From JADJPL01 sp964607915 (lineage in GTDB: Bacteria > Bacteroidota > Bacteroidia > Chitinophagales > Saprospiraceae): 11,760 bases of DNA. The position numbers and the translations under genes are program-made. This document shows, in pieces, positions 7,453 through 11,760 of the stretch. The stretch spans positions 1 through 11,760 of the forward strand of contig CAZSMU010000128.1 in the NCBI GenBank assembly GCA_964607915.1. The letters run 5' to 3'. The notes beneath the pieces are model-generated. The model made no database searches. It was not told the origin of the DNA and saw only the letters and a list, made by a program, of their open reading frames with translations. Every line of letters starts with the position of its first letter. Within the stretch, counting starts at the first letter, position 1.

Positions 7453-8004
7453 TTATACTTTTTGTAAAGAAGCGGCCATGCCGAGCTGAATCAGGGCGAA
7501 GATGGCGTAATTTGCGATGTCCCGGTAGTTGGCTTCCACTCCTTCTGACACCAGGGTAACGCCCTTGTTGTTTTCTATTTGTTTTATTCTCAGTAGTTTA
7601 GATAAAATTAAATCCGTCAGGGAGCTGGTGCGCATGTTGCGCCAGGCCTCGCCATAGTCCGAATTTTTCTGTATCATAAGGCCACAGGTCTCGCTCAGTT
7701 GTGCGTCGTAGAGGGCCTCGGCGGTATCGGGGGAAAGCTCCAGGGGGCCGGAGAACGATAGTTGGATGAGGGCCATGATGCTGTAATTGACGATTCCCTG
7801 GAGCTCGGAGGCGATGGAATCCTCCACCGACTGGCTGCCGCGCTCTTCGATGGTCCGGATGCGCATCGCCTTGATGTAGAGTTGATCCGTCAGCGAAGAA
7901 GGCCTAAGGATACGCCATGCCGTACCGTAGTCCACTGTTTTTTTCAAAAAGATGGATTTGCACTGCGCCGCCACATATTGATACTGTTCCAGGGTCTCTT
8001 TCAC
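7453..8004 (-). CDS. DUF1599 (nucleotide modification associated domain 1) protein with internal duplication
   Basis: This is a 183-residue soluble helical protein made of two copies of one domain. Copy 1 (about 15-82) has KKTVDYGTAWRILRPSSLTD and ends IVNYSIMALIQL; copy 2 (about 107-174) has QKNSDYGEAWRNMRTSSLTD and ends IANYAIFALIQL. The K-x-x-DYG-x-AWR signature and following acidic helices are typical of DUF1599 (Nmad1), which comparative work connects to modified-nucleotide systems; a nucleotide-binding or hydrolysing role is an inference. The start is GTG at 8004, as the next in-frame Met (about residue 47) would remove half of copy 1. It is the first gene of the minus-strand block, just ahead of the BT_3928-like gene, with a good -7 box upstream. 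Its chromosomal Bacteroidetes relatives are not phage-linked, which suggests a housekeeping role. Confidence 0.85.
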   Translation of the reverse strand: MKETLEQYQYVAAQCKSIFLKKTVDYGTAWRILRPSSLTDQLYIKAMRIRTIEERGSQSVEDSIASELQGIVNYSIMALIQLSFSGPLELSPDTAEALYDAQLSETCGLMIQKNSDYGEAWRNMRTSSLTDLILSKLLRIKQIENNKGVTLVSEGVEANYRDIANYAIFALIQLGMAASLQKV

Positions 8005-8023
8005 GCCTGTTGTAATTTTGCTG

Positions 8024-8031
8024 CAAATATA
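8024..8031 (-). promoter_or_regulatory. Probable -7 box (TATATTTG) for the DUF1599-led operon
   Basis: On the minus strand TATATTTG fits TAnnTTTG exactly. It ends 19 nt before the GTG start at 8004, leaving room for a short 5' leader. No convincing -33 TTG is seen at the normal spacing. It lies in the divergent spacer shared with the plus-strand YigZ-family gene. Confidence 0.45.
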
Positions 8032-8108
8032 CAGTACATTTCACGGATTTTTGTGCATTCGTTCAATCCGGCTTCGATTCCGGGGCGAAACAAATTTTAT
8101 GGTCTTGT

Positions 8109-8771
8109 ATGGAAGAAACCTACCGCACCCTGGAAGCCCCCTGTAGCGGCGAATTCCGCGACCGGGGCAGCAAGTTTTTAGCCTATGCTTTTCCGCTGGA
8201 TGCCCAGACGGAGTGGGCCTCATGCCTGGAATCCGTACACAAGGAACACCCCAAAGCGACGCACCACTGCTACGCCTACCGCATTGGGGTTGACGGCAAT
8301 CAGTTCCGCGCCAACGACGACGGAGAGCCTGCCGGGACGGCCGGAAAGCCCATCCTGGGGCAAATCGACAGTTTCCGGCTCAGCAACGTGCTCGTAGTGG
8401 TGGTGCGCTATTTCGGAGGCACCCTGCTGGGCGCCGGTGGACTGGTACACGCGTATAAAACGGCCGCCGCCGCCGCTCTGGGAAATGGCGCGATAGCCGA
8501 GCGGGTCATCGAGGAAACCTTTGAGCTGGCCTTCCATTACGCCCTGATGAACGACGTCATGTATGCCCTTAAAAAAACAGAAGCCCGTTTCGTCGCCCAG
8601 GATTTTGGAGATTCTGCCCGGGTTACCATCGCATTCCCCCGTGCGCGGGTCGCTGAAAATTTTCTCCGCCTAAAAGCCCTGGTCGCCAAGGTACACCTGG
8701 AGGAGGCCGCCTTACTCGGCGACATCAACGGGCTGCAAATCAAGCGCGTCGAAGAAGGGAAACAGAGATAA
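8109..8771 (+). CDS. IMPACT/YigZ family protein (UPF0029 plus DUF1949)
   Basis: This is a 220-residue cytoplasmic protein close to the usual length (E. coli YigZ is about 204). The N-terminal UPF0029 domain (about 1-125) carries the signature blocks ATHHCYAYRIG, NDDGEPAGTAGKPIL and VLVVVVRYFGGTLLGAGGLV. The C-terminal part (about 135-215, from EETFELAFHYALMNDVMYAL) matches the ferredoxin-like DUF1949 fold. Family members are related to eukaryotic IMPACT, a translation-stress regulator; the bacterial function is not settled. The ATG at 8109 is followed by the expected N-terminus, with the GEFRDRGSKFLAYAF block at about 14-28. It is divergent from DUF1599 and precedes the S10 peptidase by 65 bp; no functional link to either is evident. 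Confidence 0.93.
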   Translation: MEETYRTLEAPCSGEFRDRGSKFLAYAFPLDAQTEWASCLESVHKEHPKATHHCYAYRIGVDGNQFRANDDGEPAGTAGKPILGQIDSFRLSNVLVVVVRYFGGTLLGAGGLVHAYKTAAAAALGNGAIAERVIEETFELAFHYALMNDVMYALKKTEARFVAQDFGDSARVTIAFPRARVAENFLRLKALVAKVHLEEAALLGDINGLQIKRVEEGKQR

Positions 8772-8784
8772 TCCCCTACCCTGC

Positions 8785-8813
8785 TTGCAGTTCCCGAATA
8801 ATTTCTTAGTTTG
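8785..8813 (+). promoter_or_regulatory. Putative promoter for the S10 peptidase gene
   Basis: TTG at 8785-8787 and TAGTTTG at 8807-8813 are 19 nt apart, resembling the Bacteroidetes TTG-N19-TAnnTTTG promoter with one base missing in the -7 box. It ends 23 nt before the ATG at 8837 and lies in the 65-bp gap after the YigZ-family gene, suggesting the peptidase is transcribed separately. Confidence 0.35.
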
Positions 8814-8836
8814 GGCGGGAAAAACACCTTATCACT

Positions 8837-10318
8837 ATGGAAAAAATCGCACTATTGGCCTGTGTAGCCATGCTTGCCGTTCTGCCCTTGGGTGCGCAGA
8901 ACCGCGCCCTGGAGTCCCAATCGGCAGTCACGACTACCCACGAGGCCATCCTCAAAGGAAAAAGAGTACCCTACACGGCCACGGCCGGTACGCAACCGGT
9001 ATGGAACGAGGAAGGAAAGCCCATTGCTTCCCTCTTCTATACCTATTACCAGCGCAGCGATGTGGCCGACCGCGCCTCCCGGCCTCTACTCATCTCTTTC
9101 AACGGGGGCCCGGGCTCAGCTTCCGTATGGATGCACCTGGCCTATACCGGTCCGCGGGTGCTCGACATTGACGACGAGGGCTACCCAGTACAGCCCTACG
9201 GCTATAAAGAGAACCCCAACTCCATTCTCGACATCGCAGATATCGTATATATAGACCCCGTCAACACCGGGTACTCCCGGATTTTGGACAAAGACGCCAA
9301 GCCCTCCACCTTCTTCGGGGTCAACGCCGATATCAAGTACCTCGCGGAGTGGCTCAACACCTTCGTCACCCGCCAGGGCCGCTGGCGCTCCCCTAAGTAC
9401 CTCATCGGGGAAAGCTACGGCACTACCCGTGTCTCCGGCCTGGCCCTGGAACTCCAAAACGCACAGTGGATGTACCTCAACGGTGTCATCCTGGTATCGC
9501 CTACCGGGCTGGGTATCGAACGCCGCGGCCCGGTGGAGGCTGCCAACCGACTCCCCTACTTCGCCGCTACGGCCTGGTACCACAAGGTACTGCCCGAAGA
9601 CCTGCAGAAAAAAGACCTGCTGCCCCTGCTCGATGAGGTAGAGGCGTTCACCATACAGGAACTGCTCCCCGCCATGGCTATGGGCGGCTTTTTGCCCACA
9701 GACAAAAAACAGGCCATCGCCGCCCGCATGGCCCGCTATTCCGGCCTTTCCGAAAAGACCATCCTACAGCACAACCTCGACGTGCCCACCGATTTCTTCT
9801 GGAAAGACTTGCTGCGCGAACGCGGTGGCTTCACCGTAGGCCGACTGGATTCCCGCTACAAAGGAATAGACCGCAAAGAGGCCGGCGAACGCCCGGACTA
9901 CAACTCGGAGCTCACCTCCTGGCTGCACTCGTTCACCCCCGCTATCAACCACTACCTGCGCACGGAACTGAAGTACGAGACCGACATCAAATACAATATG
10001 TTCGGCCCTGTGAGCCCTTGGGACAACAGCAACGACAATACCGGGGCCAACCTGCGCCAGGCCATGGCGCAAAACCCCTACCTCAAAGTCATGTTCCAGT
10101 CGGGGTATTACGACGGAGCTACGACCTACTTCAACGCTAAGTACTCGATGTGGCAACTCGACCCCAGCGGCAAAATGAAAGACCGCATCAGCTTCAAAGG
10201 CTACCGCAGCGGCCACATGATGTACCTGCGCAAGGAAGACCTGGCCACTTCTAATGACGACGTGCGCGCCTTTATAGCGGCTTCCCTCCCCGGCAAGGGA
10301 GTACCCGCGAAGTATTAG
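8837..10318 (+). CDS. Secreted S10 family serine carboxypeptidase
   Basis: This is a 493-residue exported peptidase with signal peptide MEKIALLACVAMLAVLPLGAQ. It has the alpha/beta-hydrolase features of family S10, which removes C-terminal residues from peptides, usually at acidic pH. The oxyanion-hole motif is FNGGPGSAS (88-96). The catalytic triad is Ser193 in LIGESYGTTR, Asp426 in SGYYDGATTY and His460 in GYRSGHMMYL. The nucleophile context GESYGT differs from the GESYAG of eukaryotic enzymes and is the form I know from bacterial members. There is no T9SS sorting domain at the C-terminus (it ends LPGKGVPAKY), so a periplasmic location is more likely than surface display. The ATG at 8837 gives a normal signal peptide. 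It probably degrades peptides taken into the periplasm. Its stop codon touches the first of two inverted-repeat elements. Confidence 0.93.
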   Translation: MEKIALLACVAMLAVLPLGAQNRALESQSAVTTTHEAILKGKRVPYTATAGTQPVWNEEGKPIASLFYTYYQRSDVADRASRPLLISFNGGPGSASVWMHLAYTGPRVLDIDDEGYPVQPYGYKENPNSILDIADIVYIDPVNTGYSRILDKDAKPSTFFGVNADIKYLAEWLNTFVTRQGRWRSPKYLIGESYGTTRVSGLALELQNAQWMYLNGVILVSPTGLGIERRGPVEAANRLPYFAATAWYHKVLPEDLQKKDLLPLLDEVEAFTIQELLPAMAMGGFLPTDKKQAIAARMARYSGLSEKTILQHNLDVPTDFFWKDLLRERGGFTVGRLDSRYKGIDRKEAGERPDYNSELTSWLHSFTPAINHYLRTELKYETDIKYNMFGPVSPWDNSNDNTGANLRQAMAQNPYLKVMFQSGYYDGATTYFNAKYSMWQLDPSGKMKDRISFKGYRSGHMMYLRKEDLATSNDDVRAFIAASLPGKGVPAKY

Positions 10319-10326
10319 ACTTGTTG

Positions 10327-10404
10327 GATTTGTTGGAAGGGGAATCATCGTGTGGACAAAAAATGACTCTTTTTGACCCGCTCGCTGAGGCCCCGCAACA
10401 AGTC
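10327..10404. repeat. 78-bp inverted-repeat element, copy 1
   Basis: The ends GATTTGTTG (10327-10335) and CAACAAGTC (10396-10404) pair with one G-T wobble. A second, perfect 9-bp partner for the right arm, GACTTGTTG, lies just outside at 10318-10326. The 47-bp core (10343-10389) is identical to that of copy 2 and has its own inner hairpin, GGACAAAAA with TTTTTGACC (one mismatch) around an ATGACTC loop. The inner terminal stem is GGGG with CCCC across a small internal loop. Confidence 0.8.
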
Positions 10405-10428
10405 TGATGCCTGTTCGTTTTTACAATA

Positions 10429-10506
10429 GATTTGTTGCGAGGGAAATCATCGTGTGGACAAAAAATGACTCTTTTTGACCCGCTCGCTGAGCCCTCGCAA
10501 CCAGTC
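10429..10506. repeat. 78-bp inverted-repeat element, copy 2
   Basis: This copy lies 102 bp after copy 1 and aligns without gaps, with six substitutions, all in the terminal arms. The arms at 10429-10443 and 10492-10506 pair over 15 positions with one mismatch and one wobble, including a perfect 10-bp stem GTTGCGAGGG with CCCTCGCAAC. The core at 10445-10491 is identical to copy 1. It ends 39 bp before the preferred M23 start. Confidence 0.8.
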
Positions 10507-10545
10507 CAACAGACATACCCCCCCTCTATGCCGTTTGTGCCACTC

Positions 10546-11436
10546 ATGAACTTCATCCAGCACCCTCTTTTCTTTTTTCGCCCCCGAAGCGCAAAAAATC
10601 GGACGGCTCCCGTAGTGCAGGTTTTCCGTTTTCTCGTACTCGGCTTTTCCGGGTACTTTATCCCGCTCTCTTCTTTTGCTCAGTCCGGAAATATCGAAGT
10701 GTATGTACAGGAGAGCCCTTCCGGCAATTCTGTGCTTACCGCCCGCAACAAGAGCCCATTTCCCTACATCGTGGACATCTACTACCTGCGCATGAAAAAT
10801 ATGAGCGCCGATCCCGGCAGTACTTTTCAAACAGTCGTCCCGCCGGGCAAGCAGGTGCAGATGGTCACCCTCCTGCCCGCCCGGGAAGAGGGCAAGACGG
10901 GATGGGATTTCAGCTACCGCTACTTCCTCGGCGACCCCCCGGGCTGTACCCCCGATACCGATTTCCCCTATCGGCTCCCCTATAAAAAAGGGCTGGCCTA
11001 CCTCGTCAGCCAAGCCTATCTGGGGGGAGTCAGCCACCGGGAATCGTATGCCATTGATTTCAAAATGGACGAAGACACCCCCATTTTAGCCGCCCGGGAC
11101 GGCATCGTAGCCGAAATCAAGGAGAACAGCAACTGGGGCTGCCCCACCCAGGACTGTGCCAGCGACGGAAACTACGTCCTCATCCTCCACAGCGACGGCA
11201 CCTTCGCTGGCTATTGGCACCTACGCTACCGGGGCGTCGTCGTCAAGGTCGGCGACCGCGTCGCCGCAGGGCAACTCATCGCCTACAGCGGCAATACGGG
11301 ATGGTCTTCCGGGCCTCATCTCCACTTTGAAGTGTTCCGACCTACTTTCGACGGCAAAGAAACCATCCCCACGTTTTTTACCACGCAACGAGAGGTACGG
11401 ACCTTCCTGGAGCAGGGGAAATTGTACTGGCACTGA
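10546..11436 (+). CDS. Exported M23 family (LytM-type) metallopeptidase
   Basis: This is probably a zinc endopeptidase cutting peptidoglycan cross-links in the periplasm. From ATG 10546 it has 296 residues. A signal peptide ends near Gln46 (FIPLSSFAQ), followed by a beta-rich unassigned domain (about 48-145). The M23 domain occupies about 158-275. The zinc ligands are visible: His164 and Asp171 in SHRESYAIDF, and His258/His260 in GPHLHFEV, with His225 in GYWHLR as the usual active-site helper. Cys199 and Cys204 (NWGCPTQDC) may form a disulfide. The start is uncertain. ATG 10528 adds six residues, while GTG 10615 gives a compact 23-residue signal peptide (VQVFRFLVLGFSGYFIPLSS core). The longer reading open to 10432 runs through repeat copy 2 and is unlikely. 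No SD sequence or good promoter is visible. Spacing suggests a separate transcript. Confidence 0.88.
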   Translation: MNFIQHPLFFFRPRSAKNRTAPVVQVFRFLVLGFSGYFIPLSSFAQSGNIEVYVQESPSGNSVLTARNKSPFPYIVDIYYLRMKNMSADPGSTFQTVVPPGKQVQMVTLLPAREEGKTGWDFSYRYFLGDPPGCTPDTDFPYRLPYKKGLAYLVSQAYLGGVSHRESYAIDFKMDEDTPILAARDGIVAEIKENSNWGCPTQDCASDGNYVLILHSDGTFAGYWHLRYRGVVVKVGDRVAAGQLIAYSGNTGWSSGPHLHFEVFRPTFDGKETIPTFFTTQREVRTFLEQGKLYWH

Positions 11437-11483
11437 CAGGTTCCGCGGGCTGCACCCCATTATGGCAGAAAAAAGACTTTTGT

Positions 11484-11491
11484 TAATTTTG
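11484..11491 (+). promoter_or_regulatory. Probable -7 box (TAATTTTG) for the right-edge gene
   Basis: TAATTTTG fits TAnnTTTG exactly and ends 15 nt before the ATG at 11507, in an AT-rich stretch of an otherwise GC-rich region. No clear -33 TTG is seen at about 19 nt. Confidence 0.45.
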
Positions 11492-11506
11492 ACAAAAATC
11501 TAAAAC

Positions 11507-11760
11507 ATGGAAAAACGGACCATTCTACCCATAGTCTCATCGCTCTGCACTGGTTTGCTCCTGTTGTTCGCCCCAATCGGCTCCGCGCACGCACAAATGG
11601 TCATTGGGGGCTCCACGCCGGGAACCACTGCGGTACTCGACCTTCAAAGTACCAGCAAAGGCTTGCTGGTGCCGCGGGTGACCTCCGCGCAGCGCACCGC
11701 CATCGCTTCCCCCGACAACGGCCTGCTCTTGTATCAAACCGACGCAGATACCGGCTTTTA
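11507..11760 (+). CDS. N-terminal part of a secreted surface-type protein, 3'-truncated
   Basis: Only 84 residues are visible before the window ends. The signal peptide has a basic start (MEKRT) and the hydrophobic core LLLLFAPIGSAHAQ. The mature part reads TAVLDLQSTSKGLLVPRVTSAQ and then ASPDNGLLLYQTDADTGF. This 'LDLQST.KGLLxPRxT.AQR..I..P..GLLxYxTD' opening recurs in Bacteroidetes secreted proteins that continue into phage-tail-like, S74 or T9SS-sorted regions (family knowledge). The function cannot be told from this part. The ATG at 11507 is supported by the signal peptide and the -7 box just upstream. Confidence 0.75.
   Translation, partial: MEKRTILPIVSSLCTGLLLLFAPIGSAHAQMVIGGSTPGTTAVLDLQSTSKGLLVPRVTSAQRTAIASPDNGLLLYQTDADTGF

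Larger units (their letters stand above)
10319..10545. other. Intergenic region between the S10 and M23 genes holding two repeat elements
   Basis: No gene is supported in this stretch. Most of it is taken up by the two 78-bp inverted-repeat elements listed separately, with 24 bp between them. Open frames that cross it on both strands carry the repeat in translation and end or begin artificially, so I treat them as noncoding. Confidence 0.7.

Noticed and set aside
9764..10348. Long minus-strand frame opposite the S10 peptidase
   Set aside because: It is an antisense shadow caused by GC-rich codons. The plus strand carries a complete S10 catalytic triad over the same bases.
10327..10506. Two-repeat CRISPR array or integron attC sites
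   Set aside because: Only two copies exist, arms rather than cores vary, and no cas genes are present. The arms read GTTG...CAAC, opposite to the RYYYAAC...GTTRRRY order of attC sites, and no integrase is seen.
10432..10545. N-terminal extension of the M23 protein to the TTG at 10432
   Set aside because: It would translate through repeat copy 2 and place about 80 residues ahead of the signal peptide.
10272..10556. Minus-strand frame encoding a repeated SGSKRVIFCPHDD peptide
   Set aside because: The peptide repeat is a by-product of the 102-bp DNA period (a multiple of three) of the inverted-repeat elements. The frame overlaps the end of the S10 gene and has no start signal or family resemblance.

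Overview
The window looks like a piece of Bacteroidota chromosome, probably from a fairly GC-rich marine-type lineage such as the Saprospiria; the lineage is an inference. The evidence is a C-terminal Por/type IX secretion (T9SS) sorting domain at the left edge, several TAnnTTTG-type -7 promoter boxes, the long Bacteroidetes form of NusB, a BT_3928-type DoxX/MauE membrane protein beside a DUF1599 gene, and a near absence of Shine-Dalgarno sequences. I see no phage, IS, CRISPR, tRNA or rRNA genes. Most of the content is ordinary housekeeping and envelope genes.

Layout: the left edge (3-308, +) is the tail of a T9SS-secreted protein. A short convergent spacer with a perfect 20-bp palindrome separates it from a long minus-strand block running from 8004 down to 356. 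In transcription order this block is a duplicated DUF1599 protein, a BT_3928-like DoxX/MauE membrane protein with a cysteine-less thioredoxin-like tail, NusB, an OmpA-family protein with six calcium-binding thrombospondin type 3 repeats, GMP synthase (guaA), and a periplasmic-binding-fold lipoprotein that overlaps the end of guaA. Gaps are short (15, 81, about 31-40 and 60 bp, then an overlap), so parts are probably cotranscribed, with an internal promoter at guaA.

From about 8005 the direction switches. On the plus strand are an IMPACT/YigZ-family protein, a secreted S10 serine carboxypeptidase, an exported M23 metallopeptidase, and the start of a secreted surface-type protein that runs off the right edge. 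Between the S10 and M23 genes lie two near-identical 78-bp inverted-repeat elements, 102 bp apart. Their 47-bp cores are identical and all six differences fall in the terminal stem arms. These elements are the least explained structure in the window and the best candidate for something undescribed.

Functionally, the window combines purine nucleotide synthesis (guaA), transcription (nusB), envelope structure and remodelling (OmpA-like protein, M23 peptidase, lipoprotein), extracellular protein degradation (S10) and T9SS cargo. No multi-gene defence or biosynthetic system was found.
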